NCBI RefSeq assembly: GCF_015712065.1
Contig: NZ_JACFYZ010000005.1
Location: 62,001 to 126,000 of the forward strand
From: Ectopseudomonas chengduensis
GTDB lineage: Bacteria; Pseudomonadota; Gammaproteobacteria; Pseudomonadales; Pseudomonadaceae
Direction: 5' to 3'
Length of the DNA: 64,000 nucleotides
Of this stretch, positions 56,020-64,000 are shown piece by piece; positions within the stretch are counted from its first letter, which is position 1; each line of letters starts with the position of its first letter. A program made the translations under genes and the position numbers. The notes beneath the pieces were generated by a model. The model saw only the letters and a program-made list of their open reading frames with translations. It was not told the origin of the DNA and searched no databases.

Positions 56020-56913
56020 ATGGCTACCGCCAACCCGCAACGCGGGTACGTTCTGGGCCTTACCGCCTACATCATCTGGGGCCTGTTCCCGCTCTACTTC
56101 AAAGCCCTGCAAAGCGTCCCGGCGATGGAAATCATCGTGCACCGCGTGCTCTGGTCCGCGCTGTTCGGTGGCCTGTTGCTGCTCGTCTGGAAGCACCCTG
56201 GCTGGTGGCGCGAGCTGCGCGACAATCCCAAACGCCTGGCAGTACTGGCCGGCTGCGGCCTGCTGATCGCGACCAACTGGCTGGTGTACGTGTGGGCGGT
56301 AAACAATGACCGCATGATCGAGGCCAGCCTGGGCTACTACATCAACCCGTTGATCAACGTGTTGCTCGGCCTGCTGATTCTCGGCGAGCGCCTGCGCCGC
56401 CTGCAGTGGCTGGCCGTCGCCTTGGCCGCGCTGGGCGTGCTGCAGCAGCTATGGCAGGTCGGCAGCCTGCCCTGGGTGTCGCTGGTGCTGGCACTGACCT
56501 TCGGTTTCTATGGATTGATTCGCAAGCAGGCGCCCGTGTCGGCACTGCCCGGGCTGGTGGTGGAAACCTGGCTACTGGTGCCGGTGGCGCTGGCCTGGCT
56601 GGCTCTGCACCCTGCGGCGATGAGCAGCCAGGCAAGCTTCTGGACCAGCAGCGAAGCACTGTGGCTGGCCGCCGCCGGGCCGATCACCCTGGTGCCGCTG
56701 GTGTGCTTCAACGCCGCGGCGCGGCATCTGCCCTACACCACGCTGGGCTTCCTGCAATACCTGGCTCCGACCCTGGTACTGCTGCAGGCCATCCTGCTGT
56801 TCGATGAGCATTTCTCGCCGAGCACCCTGCTGGCGTTCGCCTGCATCTGGGCCGGGCTTTTTGTATACAGCCTGGATATCTGGCTGAACCTGCGCAAGCG
56901 CTCGAACGGTTAA
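56020..56913 (+). CDS. rarD: RarD-type EamA-family permease
   Basis: 297 residues, AAGGA before the ATG. Ten hydrophobic segments, RarD signatures RGYVLGLTAYIIWGLFPLYFKALQSVPAMEIIVHRVLWSALF, LIATNWLVYVWAVNNDRMIEASLGYYINPLINVLLG and YTTLGFLQYLAPTLVLLQAILLF. Drug/metabolite-exporter superfamily; the transported compound is not established. Confidence 0.92.
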   Translation: MATANPQRGYVLGLTAYIIWGLFPLYFKALQSVPAMEIIVHRVLWSALFGGLLLLVWKHPGWWRELRDNPKRLAVLAGCGLLIATNWLVYVWAVNNDRMIEASLGYYINPLINVLLGLLILGERLRRLQWLAVALAALGVLQQLWQVGSLPWVSLVLALTFGFYGLIRKQAPVSALPGLVVETWLLVPVALAWLALHPAAMSSQASFWTSSEALWLAAAGPITLVPLVCFNAAARHLPYTTLGFLQYLAPTLVLLQAILLFDEHFSPSTLLAFACIWAGLFVYSLDIWLNLRKRSNG

Positions 56914-57208
56914 CCCGGCGGTGCGCACGGCGCACCCTACGATTCCGCGCCGAGCATCCTCGTAGGGTGCGCTGCGCGCACCGGCTTCTCTTTCACTGAA
57001 CAAAAAATATCCATCCACCGCTAGGCCGCGCCAGCCTTGGGGCGGCGTCTTTCACCCCCGGCTTATCCACAGATCCATCCCCGGCATTTGTGCACAAGAC
57101 ATTGATCCTGTTGAACTTTTAGCCAGCCAATGAAAAACCCCGGGGCACTAAGCTGTTCGCCGGGGCTCCCCAGTTTATCCACAGGCTGATCCACCTATAC
57201 CGGGGATA
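56914..57208. other. intergenic with REP-like repeat and two DnaA boxes
   Basis: GTGCGCACGGCGCACCCTACG and CGTAGGGTGCGCTGCGCGCAC form an inverted pair (about 56920-56980). Two perfect DnaA boxes TTATCCACA lie at 57063-57071 and 57175-57183, same orientation. A CCCCGGGGC hairpin lies at about 57138-57167. No gene. Confidence 0.5.
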
Positions 57209-57727
57209 TCAATCCTCGGCGCGCAGGTTCAGCTCCACCATCAGATCGTCGGCCAGGGTCTCCAGACGCGCCTGCAACTGCTCCAGGGGCAGCGTCTCCG
57301 GCACGGCCAGCAGCGCTTCGGCGGTGAACAGCAGTTCGCCGCTCATCGGCGCCGGCGCCACTTCGGTCAGCAGGCTCTCCAGGTTGACGCCCTGCTCGGC
57401 CAGCACGCGGGTGATGTCGCGGACAATACCGGGACGGTCGTTGCCCACCAGCTCCAGACGAATCGAGGTGAAACGCCCACCCGGCTCGCTACCGCTGGCC
57501 GCCAGCTGCACGCGGATGCCCTGGGCGCTCAGCGCTTCGAGGTCCTTGATCAGACCGCCGTGCGCCTCGGCCGGCACATCCACGCGCACGATTCCGGCGA
57601 ACTGCCCGGCCATGCGCGCCATACGGCTCTCCAGCCAGTTGCCACCATGATTGGCCACGCAGCCGGCCAGACGCTCGACCAAACCCGGTTGGTCCTCGGC
57701 GATCACCGTCAGTACCAGATGGTCCAT
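57209..57727 (-). CDS. GcvR-like double-ACT-domain protein
   Basis: 172 residues. Two ACT domains: DHLVLTVIAEDQPGLVERLAGCVANHGGNWLESRMARMAGQFAGIVRVDVP and FTSIRLELVGNDRPGIVRDITRVLAEQGVNLESLLTEV. Same layout as E. coli GcvR, the glycine-cleavage regulator partner. Transcribed on its own, 33 bases before a GNAT gene in the direction of transcription's upstream side; ligand probably an amino acid. Confidence 0.88.
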   Translation of the reverse strand: MDHLVLTVIAEDQPGLVERLAGCVANHGGNWLESRMARMAGQFAGIVRVDVPAEAHGGLIKDLEALSAQGIRVQLAASGSEPGGRFTSIRLELVGNDRPGIVRDITRVLAEQGVNLESLLTEVAPAPMSGELLFTAEALLAVPETLPLEQLQARLETLADDLMVELNLRAED

Positions 57728-57760
57728 GTACTACCTCACTCGTTCACAGGATTGGGAAGG

Positions 57761-58210
57761 TCAGCCGCGTAGCGACAACCAGTAGGTGAAGAACTGCTCG
57801 TCACGCACATAGCCAAGACGCTCGTAAAGGCGCTGGCCGGCCAGATTGGTCCTCGCCGTCTCCAGTTGCAGACCGCAGGCGCCGGTCGCCTCGGCATGCG
57901 CGCGGGCGGCATTCATCAGCGCCTCGCCAACGCCCAAGCGGCGCGCGCTTTCATCGACATATAGATCGCTGAGCAACCAGGCCGGTTCCAGCGCCAACGA
58001 AGAATGAAAGGGGTAGAGCTGCACGAACCCCTGTGCGGCGCCCTGCTCGCTCCGGGCGATGAACAACTGCGAATCCCCGCGCTGCAGGCGCAGACCAAGG
58101 AAGGCGGCAATCTCCGCCTCGTCGCGCGGCACTTGATAGAAACGCAGATAGCCAGCAAACAGACGGGTGAGATCGGCAAGGTCGGCAGTAACAGCGGCAG
58201 ATACCGTCAT
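57761..58210 (-). CDS. GNAT-family N-acetyltransferase
   Basis: 149 residues from ATG 58210. Acetyl-CoA-binding motif RRLGVGEALMNAARAHAEATGACGLQLET, then NLAGQRLYERLGYVRDEQFFTYWLSL. Acceptor unknown. It lies upstream of the GcvR-like gene on the same strand (33-base gap), so the two may form an operon. Confidence 0.9.
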   Translation of the reverse strand: MTVSAAVTADLADLTRLFAGYLRFYQVPRDEAEIAAFLGLRLQRGDSQLFIARSEQGAAQGFVQLYPFHSSLALEPAWLLSDLYVDESARRLGVGEALMNAARAHAEATGACGLQLETARTNLAGQRLYERLGYVRDEQFFTYWLSLRG

Positions 58211-58567
58211 GACGGGCTCCAAGATGCTCGAAAAGCAGTATAGGCGAGGAGGCGTAGGCCATATTGGCGCGGTTGTCAGTAGCCCACTCAATTAATCGTG
58301 TACGTTTTTGCATTTTTTATGAAACAATAGCGAACTTTTTTGAACACAACGCGTACTGCTCGTGACCGTAATCAGTCTTTTGGTCGCAGTCTGACGCACA
58401 CCCACTGCATTTCCCCGGAATCTTGATGTAGTATGCCGCGCCACGGACTACAAGACGGCCAGACCGTCTCCGACGAGCCTCTCTGAAAGCGCAGGCGTTG
58501 ACCCGCAGGTCGTTTTCAGAGGTGCCCGAAGCGGCGATTGAGTAAAGCTCAGATAGTGAGGCAAGTG
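58211..58567. promoter_or_regulatory. divergent upstream region and structured leader of glcB
   Basis: The left ~230 bases are AT-rich and probably contain promoters for both directions; no clear consensus pair was fixed. The right part (58444-58551) can form three hairpins in a row: AGACGG-CCAGA-CCGTCT (58453-58469, closed further by CGG/CCG), CTCTGAAA...TTTCAGAG (58481-58488 with 58514-58521) and TGAG-TAAAG-CTCA (58539-58551). The last ends 16 bases before the glcB ATG. Confidence 0.45.
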
Positions 58568-60745
58568 ATGACTGAACGCGTTCAAGTCGGTGGCCTGCAG
58601 GTCGCCAAAGCCCTGTACGACTTCGTGAACAACGAAGCCATTCCCGGTACCGGCATCGCTGCCGACCAGTTCTGGGCCGGTGCCGCTGCGGTCATCAAGG
58701 ACCTGGCGCCGAAGAACCGTGCCCTGCTGGCCAAGCGCGACGAGCTGCAGGCACAGATCGATGCCTGGCACCAGGCGCGCAAGGGTCAGGCCCATGACGC
58801 CGCTGCCTACAAGGCCTTCCTCCAGGAAATCGGCTATCTGCTGCCAGAGCTGGAAGACTTCCAGGCCACCACTGCCAACGTCGACGAAGAGATCGCCCGT
58901 CTGGCCGGCCCGCAGTTGGTGGTGCCGGTGATGAACGCGCGCTTCGCCCTGAACGCTTCCAACGCCCGCTGGGGCTCGCTGTACGACGCGCTGTACGGCA
59001 CCGACGTGATCAGCGAAGAAGGTGGCGCCGAGAAGGGCAAGGGCTACAACAAGGTCCGTGGCGACAAGGTCATCGCCTTCGCCCGCGCCTTCCTCGACGA
59101 GGCCGCGCCGCTGGCTGCCGGCTCGCACGTCGACTCCACCGGTTATGCCATCGTCGACGGCAAGCTGGTCGTCGCCCTCAAGGGTGGCAGCAACAGCGGC
59201 CTGCGTGACGACGCGCAGCTGGTTGGCTTTCAGGGCGAGGCCAGCGCGCCAATCGCCGTGCTGCTCAAGCACAACGGCCTGCACTTCGAGATCCAGATCG
59301 ACGCCTCCAGCCCCATCGGCAGCACCGACGCCGCTGGCGTGAAAGATGTGCTGATGGAAGCCGCGCTGACCACCATCATGGACTGCGAAGACTCCGTCGC
59401 CGCCGTCGATGCCGATGACAAGGTGGTGGTCTACAAGAACTGGCTGGGCCTGATGAAAGGCGACCTGGCCGAGGACGTGTCCAAAGGCGGCAAGACCTTC
59501 ACCCGCACCATGAACCCGGATCGCGTCTACACCCAGCCGGACGGTTCCGAGCTGACCCTGCATGGCCGCTCGCTGCTGTTCGTGCGCAACGTCGGCCACC
59601 TGATGACTAACCCGGCCATCCTCGACGCCGAAGGCAACGAGATTCCGGAGGGCATTCAGGATGCGCTGTTCACTAGCCTGATCGCGGTGCACAACCTGAT
59701 CGGCAACACCAGCCGCAAGAACACTCGAACCGGCAGCGTGTACATCGTCAAGCCGAAGATGCATGGCCCGGAAGAAGTCGCCTTCACCAGCGAAATCTTC
59801 GCCCGCGTCGAGGATGTGCTGGGCCTGGCCCGCAACACCCTGAAGGTCGGCATCATGGACGAGGAGCGCCGCACCACCGTCAACCTCAAGGCGTGCATCA
59901 AGGCTGCCAGCGAGCGCGTGGTATTCATCAACACCGGCTTCCTCGACCGTACCGGTGACGAGATCCACACCTCCATGGAGGCTGGCGCCGTGGTGCGCAA
60001 GGCCGCCATGAAGAGCGAAGCCTGGATCGGTGCCTACGAAAACAACAACGTCGACGTCGGCCTGGCCACAGGCCTGCAGGGCCGCGCGCAGATCGGCAAG
60101 GGCATGTGGGCCATGCCGGACCTGATGGCGGCGATGCTCGAGCAGAAGATCGCCCACCCGCTGTCCGGCGCCAACACCGCCTGGGTCCCCTCGCCGACCG
60201 CCGCCACCCTGCACGCGCTGCACTACCACAAGGTCGACGTGTTCGCCCGTCAGGCCGAACTGGCCAAGCGCGCCCCGGCTTCGGTTGACGACATCCTGAC
60301 CATCCCGCTGGCCAAGGACACCAGCTGGAGCGACGAGGAAATCCGCAACGAGCTGGACAACAACTCGCAAGGCATCCTCGGCTACGTGGTGCGCTGGATT
60401 GACCAGGGCGTCGGCTGCTCCAAGGTGCCGGACATCAACGACGTCGGCCTGATGGAAGACCGCGCCACCCTGCGTATCTCCAGCCAGCTGCTGGCCAACT
60501 GGCTGCGCCACGGCATCGTCAGCGAAGCGCAGGTGGTCGAAAGCCTCAAGCGCATGGCACCGGTGGTCGATCGCCAGAACGCCGGCGACCCGCTGTATCG
60601 TCCGATGGCCCCGGACTTCGACAACAACGTCGCCTTCCAGGCCGCGCTGGAGCTGGTGGTCGAAGGCACCAAGCAGCCCAACGGCTACACCGAGCCGGTG
60701 CTGCATCGCCGTCGTCGCGAGTTCAAGGCCAAGAACGGTCTGTGA
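58568..60745 (+). CDS. glcB: malate synthase G
   Basis: 725 residues from ATG 58568 with GTGAGG upstream. Single-chain malate synthase [47 protein letters not shown] [57 protein letters not shown] and [18 protein letters not shown]. Makes malate from glyoxylate and acetyl-CoA for growth on acetate, fatty acids or glycolate. Transcribed alone; terminator downstream. Confidence 0.97.
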   Translation: MTERVQVGGLQVAKALYDFVNNEAIPGTGIAADQFWAGAAAVIKDLAPKNRALLAKRDELQAQIDAWHQARKGQAHDAAAYKAFLQEIGYLLPELEDFQATTANVDEEIARLAGPQLVVPVMNARFALNASNARWGSLYDALYGTDVISEEGGAEKGKGYNKVRGDKVIAFARAFLDEAAPLAAGSHVDSTGYAIVDGKLVVALKGGSNSGLRDDAQLVGFQGEASAPIAVLLKHNGLHFEIQIDASSPIGSTDAAGVKDVLMEAALTTIMDCEDSVAAVDADDKVVVYKNWLGLMKGDLAEDVSKGGKTFTRTMNPDRVYTQPDGSELTLHGRSLLFVRNVGHLMTNPAILDAEGNEIPEGIQDALFTSLIAVHNLIGNTSRKNTRTGSVYIVKPKMHGPEEVAFTSEIFARVEDVLGLARNTLKVGIMDEERRTTVNLKACIKAASERVVFINTGFLDRTGDEIHTSMEAGAVVRKAAMKSEAWIGAYENNNVDVGLATGLQGRAQIGKGMWAMPDLMAAMLEQKIAHPLSGANTAWVPSPTAATLHALHYHKVDVFARQAELAKRAPASVDDILTIPLAKDTSWSDEEIRNELDNNSQGILGYVVRWIDQGVGCSKVPDINDVGLMEDRATLRISSQLLANWLRHGIVSEAQVVESLKRMAPVVDRQNAGDPLYRPMAPDFDNNVAFQAALELVVEGTKQPNGYTEPVLHRRRREFKAKNGL

Positions 60746-60765
60746 TGCGGACGCTGCGCGAATAG

Positions 60766-60791
60766 AAAACCGCCCTCCGGGGCGGTTTTTT
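60766..60791 (+). terminator. rho-independent terminator of glcB
   Basis: CCGCCC (60770-60775), TCCG loop, GGGCGG (60780-60785), then six Ts, preceded by AAAA; 20 bases after the stop. Confidence 0.9.
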
Positions 60792-60792
60792 A

Positions 60793-60895
60793 TGGGAAGT
60801 CGCGGCTAAAGCCCCTCCCACAGCCCCGTAGCCCGGATGCAATCCGGGGATGCCGCCCCCGGATTGCATCCGGGCTACGCCTCCTCTCCCCCTAC
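60793..60895. repeat. REP repeats after glcB
   Basis: GTCGCGGCTAAAGCCCCTCCCAC, then GTAGCCCGGATGCAATCCGG with its mirror CCGGATTGCATCCGGGCTAC. Confidence 0.65.
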
Positions 60896-60966
60896 TTAGG
60901 TGCAATGGGCAAGCCGGCCAGCCAGGGCCACACTGACAACATCCCGAAACTGCGAGGCGCACGCCC

Positions 60967-62898
60967 ATGAGCAAGGCCGACGCGATGGCCGATGCGGGCA
61001 AGACAGCGGTGCTGCAGAACATCCACGGCACCATGGAGTTCCTGCAGAAGTTCCCGCCTTTCAACCAGATGGACACCGCCCATCTGGCGTTTCTGGTCGA
61101 GCACTGCCAGCTGCGCTTCTATGCCGAAGGCGACTCGATCATCAAACCCAGCGATGGTCCGGTCGAGCACTTCTACATCGTCAAGCAGGGCCGTGTGCAC
61201 GGCGAGCGCCCGCACAGCGCACGGCGTGGCACCGAGACCACCTTCGAGATCACCGCCGGCGAGTGCTTTCCCCTGGCCGCGCTGATCGGCGAGCGAGCCA
61301 CGCGCACCGAGCACCTGGCCGCCGAAGACACCTTCTGCCTGCTGCTGTCCAAGCTTGCCTTCGTCAAACTCTTCGCCGTCTCCAACCCGCTGCGCGACTT
61401 CGCTCTGCGTGGGGTCAGCAGTCTGCTCGATCAGGTCAACCAGCAGGTGCAGTTGCGCGCGGTGGAAACCCTCGGTGCGCAGTATTCGCTGGATACCCGC
61501 CTGGGTGAACTGGCCATGCGCCAACCCATCGGCTGCGCGCCGGACACACCGCTGCGTGATGCCGTGCGAATGATGCACGAGCAGCACGTGGGCAGCATCG
61601 TGGTGCTCGACCCGGCCGGCAAACCGCTGGGCATCTTCACCCTGCGCGACCTGCGCCGAGTGGTCGCTGACGGCGTCGACCTGGCCCAGCCGATCGACAA
61701 CCTGATGACGCGCAATCCGTTCCATCTGGCGCCGGATGCCAGCGCCTTCGATGCCGCCATCGCCATGACCGAACGGCATATCGCTCACGTCTGCCTGGTG
61801 GAGCACGAGAAACTCTGCGGGGTGATTTCCGAGCGCGATCTGTTCAGCCTGCAGCGCGTCGACCTGGTGCATCTGGCACGCACCATCCGCCATGCCGGCA
61901 AGGTAGAGACCCTGGCCGGGCTGCGCAGCGACATCCGCCTGCTGGTCGACCGCATGCTCGCCCACGGCGCCAGCTCGACGCAGATCACCCATATCGTCAC
62001 CCTGCTCAACGACCACACCGTATGCCGAGTGATCGAGCTGACCCTCGAGGACATGGGCGATCCGGGCATACCTTTCACCTGGCTGTGCTTCGGCAGCGAA
62101 GGCCGCCGCGAGCAGACCCTGCACACAGATCAGGACAACGGCATCCTCTTCGAAGCCGAAAATGCCAGCGAGGCCGCCGCCACCCGTGAGCGCCTGCTGC
62201 CGATCGCCCGCGAGATCAACCAGCGCCTGGCGCAGTGCGGCTTTACCCTGTGCAAGGGCAACATCATGGCCGGCAACCCCGAGCTGTGCCTGTCGCGCGA
62301 GGAGTGGTCGCGGCGCTTCGCCGGCTTCGTCCTCGAAGCCACGCCGGAAAATCTGCTGGGCTCGACCATCTATTTCGACCTGCGCGCGATCTGGGGCCCG
62401 GACGAAGGCTGCGAACAGCTACGCGAGGAGCTGCTCGGACGCATCGCCAACAACAGCCTGTTCCAGCGCATGATGGCGGAGAACGCCCTGCGCCACCGCC
62501 CGCCGGTTGGACGCTTCCGCGACTTCGTGGTGGCCCGTTCGGGCGCCGACAAGGACACTCTCGACCTCAAGGTGCAGGGCCTGACGCCCTTCGTCGACGG
62601 CGCCCGTTTGCTCGCGTTGGCCAACGGCATCAGTGCGGTCGGCACCCTGGAGCGCCTGCGCGCGCTGATCACCAAGGGCGTGATCGAGGCCCTGGACGGC
62701 GCCGCCTATGAAGAGGCCTACCACTTCATTCAGCAGACGCGCATGCAGCAGCATCAACTGCAGGCACGCGACGAGCTGCCCTACTCCAATCGGGTCGACC
62801 CCGACCACCTCAACCACCTGGACCGGCGTATTCTGCGCGAGTCGTTCCGCCAGGCGCAGCGCCTGCAGAGCAGCCTGGCCATGAGGTATCAGCTATGA
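60967..62898 (+). CDS. cNMP-binding/CBS/DUF294 nucleotidyltransferase-like protein
   Basis: 643 residues. Order: cyclic-nucleotide-binding-like domain (about 25-145: FYAEGDSIIKPSDGPVEHFYIVKQGRVHG), two CBS domains (about 185-310), a GlnD-like nucleotidyltransferase domain (about 340-470) with GSEGRREQTLHTDQDNGILF, and a C-terminal DUF294-type helical domain. Related proteins lie next to acetate/solute symporters and may sense energy state; here the partner is a DEDDh exonuclease overlapping by 4 bases. Target of modification unknown. Confidence 0.88.
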   Translation: MSKADAMADAGKTAVLQNIHGTMEFLQKFPPFNQMDTAHLAFLVEHCQLRFYAEGDSIIKPSDGPVEHFYIVKQGRVHGERPHSARRGTETTFEITAGECFPLAALIGERATRTEHLAAEDTFCLLLSKLAFVKLFAVSNPLRDFALRGVSSLLDQVNQQVQLRAVETLGAQYSLDTRLGELAMRQPIGCAPDTPLRDAVRMMHEQHVGSIVVLDPAGKPLGIFTLRDLRRVVADGVDLAQPIDNLMTRNPFHLAPDASAFDAAIAMTERHIAHVCLVEHEKLCGVISERDLFSLQRVDLVHLARTIRHAGKVETLAGLRSDIRLLVDRMLAHGASSTQITHIVTLLNDHTVCRVIELTLEDMGDPGIPFTWLCFGSEGRREQTLHTDQDNGILFEAENASEAAATRERLLPIAREINQRLAQCGFTLCKGNIMAGNPELCLSREEWSRRFAGFVLEATPENLLGSTIYFDLRAIWGPDEGCEQLREELLGRIANNSLFQRMMAENALRHRPPVGRFRDFVVARSGADKDTLDLKVQGLTPFVDGARLLALANGISAVGTLERLRALITKGVIEALDGAAYEEAYHFIQQTRMQQHQLQARDELPYSNRVDPDHLNHLDRRILRESFRQAQRLQSSLAMRYQL

Positions 62899-63596
62899 GC
62901 AAGTTCACCTGGTTCACCGGCCGCGGTCCGGCCCTGACCCAGCAGCAGCTGCAACGCCGCGCTGCGCTGAGTGCGCCGGCGCCGTTCGACGAACGCCCGC
63001 TGCACCAGCAGCGTTTCGTCGTCCTCGATCTGGAAACCACCGGCCTGAACATGCGCCGCGATCAGGTGCTGGCCATCGGCGCGGTGGTGATCGACAACGG
63101 TGCCATCGACTTCGCCGAACAGTTCGAATGCACCCTGCACCGCCCTGATCACCAGGCCAGCGCCAGCACCCTGATCCACGGCATCGCCCCCAGCGAAGTG
63201 GCCCGTGGCGTGGAGCCAGCCGAGGCGCTGCTGGATTTTATGGAGTTCGTTGGCAGCAGCCCACTGCTGGCGTTTCATGCCGAGTTCGACCAGCGCATGC
63301 TGGCCCGTGCGCTGCGCCAGAGTCTAGGCTATCGCCTGCAGCACCGTTTCTTCGATGTCGCCGAAATCGCCCCGCTGCTGTGCCCACAATCGCGCATACG
63401 CCAAGGCGGGCTCGATGAGTGGGTCGCCGAATTTGGCCTGCAGGTACACCAGCGTCATAACGCCAGTGCCGATGCGCTGGTGACCGCTGAACTGGCGCTG
63501 ATGCTGTTCAGCAAGGCGCGCCGTCAAGGCATCGACAGTCTTTGCGAGCTGGAGCGCCAACTGGCCAGCCAACGCCGGCGTCAACACGCCATGTAA
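62895..63596 (+). CDS. DEDDh 3'-5' exonuclease (DnaQ-like)
   Basis: 233 residues. Exonuclease motifs I-III with all acidic residues: VLDLETTGLN, FHAEFDQRM and HNASADALVTAEL (His and Asp). An N-terminal ~40 residues precede the fold. Not the polymerase III epsilon subunit, which is shorter in linker and lies elsewhere with rnhA. ATGA overlap with the preceding cNMP/CBS gene shows co-translation, so a joint function is likely. Confidence 0.9.
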   Translation: MSKFTWFTGRGPALTQQQLQRRAALSAPAPFDERPLHQQRFVVLDLETTGLNMRRDQVLAIGAVVIDNGAIDFAEQFECTLHRPDHQASASTLIHGIAPSEVARGVEPAEALLDFMEFVGSSPLLAFHAEFDQRMLARALRQSLGYRLQHRFFDVAEIAPLLCPQSRIRQGGLDEWVAEFGLQVHQRHNASADALVTAELALMLFSKARRQGIDSLCELERQLASQRRRQHAM

Positions 63597-63712
63597 ACAG
63601 GCCCTACGAAGCTTATTCACAACTTCAAGGTGCGCACAGCGCACCCTACGGACTGGCCAGCCGGCGTCGGCAGACCATATACAGCGCTTGCCGGCGATCC
63701 ATCTTGGCCGCT
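63597..63712. other. convergent intergenic
   Basis: About 115 bases between two converging genes; AGGTGCGCACAGCGCACCCTACG (about 63629-63651) is a REP-like unit of the type seen near 56930. No terminator with a T run recognised. Confidence 0.45.
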
Positions 63713-64000
63713 CTACAGATCGCGCATCAGCAATCCATAATCCAACCCCACTTCCGCCGGCAACGGCAGGTACAGCACATGGCCGTCGCCCGGCGCCACC
63801 GACTGCGCCTGCCCCTGCGCGTTCTGTAGCTGCTCCAGGGTGAAGCGCAGGTTGCCCTGCGGGGTCATCAGCTCCAGCCCATCGCCCACGGCGAAACGGT
63901 TCTTCACCCGTACCTCGGCCAGTTCGCCACGGCGCTCGCCGGTCAGCTCGCCAACGAACTGCTGGCGCTCCGACACCGAGCTGCCGCGCGCGTAGTTCTG
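63713..64000 (-). CDS. U32-family peptidase-like protein (TrhP/YegQ type), C-terminal part
   Basis: Only the last 95 residues are inside the window; the frame continues past 64000 (reading QNYARGSSVSERQQFVG...). The C-terminal domain FVGELTGERRGELAEVRVKNRFAVGDGLELMTPQGNLRFTLEQL is typical of E. coli YegQ/TrhP, which works in hydroxylation of tRNA uridine 34. Enzyme core not visible. Confidence 0.8.
   Translation of the reverse strand, partial: QNYARGSSVSERQQFVGELTGERRGELAEVRVKNRFAVGDGLELMTPQGNLRFTLEQLQNAQGQAQSVAPGDGHVLYLPLPAEVGLDYGLLMRDL

Noticed and set aside
57063..57183. Replication origin
   Set aside because: Only two DnaA boxes, no AT-rich unwinding region and no origin-linked genes.
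58448..60706. Open frame of about 750 codons on the minus strand opposite glcB
   Set aside because: Same shadow effect; the plus strand encodes an unmistakable malate synthase G.

Overview
The window is chromosomal DNA from a gammaproteobacterium, almost certainly a Pseudomonas of the mendocina/oleovorans type. The GC content is high, GTG/ATG starts follow GGAG-type ribosome sites, and Pseudomonas REP-like inverted repeats are scattered through it. The block bioB-F-H-C-D, fadE-like pair, comF, modE, srkA, rarD, gcvR and glcB matches the gene neighbourhood I recall from P. aeruginosa. No rRNA, CRISPR array or complete insertion sequence was seen. One tRNA (anticodon CAU) is present.

Layout. 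1-2245: 3' part of a PAS-GGDEF-EAL protein, then the tRNA. 2246-8940: accessory region starting just after the tRNA. It holds a HipB/HipA-type toxin-antitoxin pair behind a four-site operator array, a MITE-like repeat, a NERD-domain protein with a stop inside its C-terminal zinc ribbon, an LprI-like secreted protein, an AT-rich OLD-family ATPase-nuclease split by a frameshift in a T8 run, and a divergent XRE regulator/Bro-N pair. 9117-11362: egtB-egtD (ergothioneine). 11564-15825: small PMP3-type membrane protein, a LuxR response regulator tail-to-tail with a hybrid histidine kinase, a lipoprotein, and a diguanylate cyclase. 15909-24293: a TRAP transporter, a divergent sigma54 activator, then a GntP permease and fused CoA-transferase behind a clear sigma54 promoter with three upstream palindromes. 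24450-30818: ureohydrolase/polyamine-binding protein/LysR, flavin reductase, TetR-hydrolase pair, endonuclease I.

30903-39438 is the histidine utilisation cluster: hutI-hutG-yjiH-type transporter-hutU-hutH, then hutC, on the minus strand, with hutD divergent. HutC-type palindromes lie at both promoters. Histidine is degraded through urocanate, imidazolonepropionate and formiminoglutamate, and a ureohydrolase-type HutG finishes the route. 39707-46269: an OprD porin, two 590-600-residue acyl-CoA dehydrogenases and a diguanylate cyclase. The promoter region of the second dehydrogenase carries two overlapping PsrA-like boxes. 46439-52261: a SprA-type putative metalloprotease, a rod-like small protein and the biotin operon bioBFHCD under a BirA operator that overlaps a strong sigma70 promoter. 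52650-63596: membrane protein, comF, modE, srkA, rarD, gcvR, a GNAT acetyltransferase, glcB with a structured leader, a cNMP/CBS/DUF294 protein and a DEDDh exonuclease. The window ends inside a U32-family peptidase (trhP/yegQ-like) gene.

The most unusual material is the regulatory DNA (HipB-like array, sigma54 enhancer array, fadE inverted repeat, glcB leader) and the two disrupted genes of the accessory region. Gene names rest on motif recognition by eye. Statements about other genomes are from memory.
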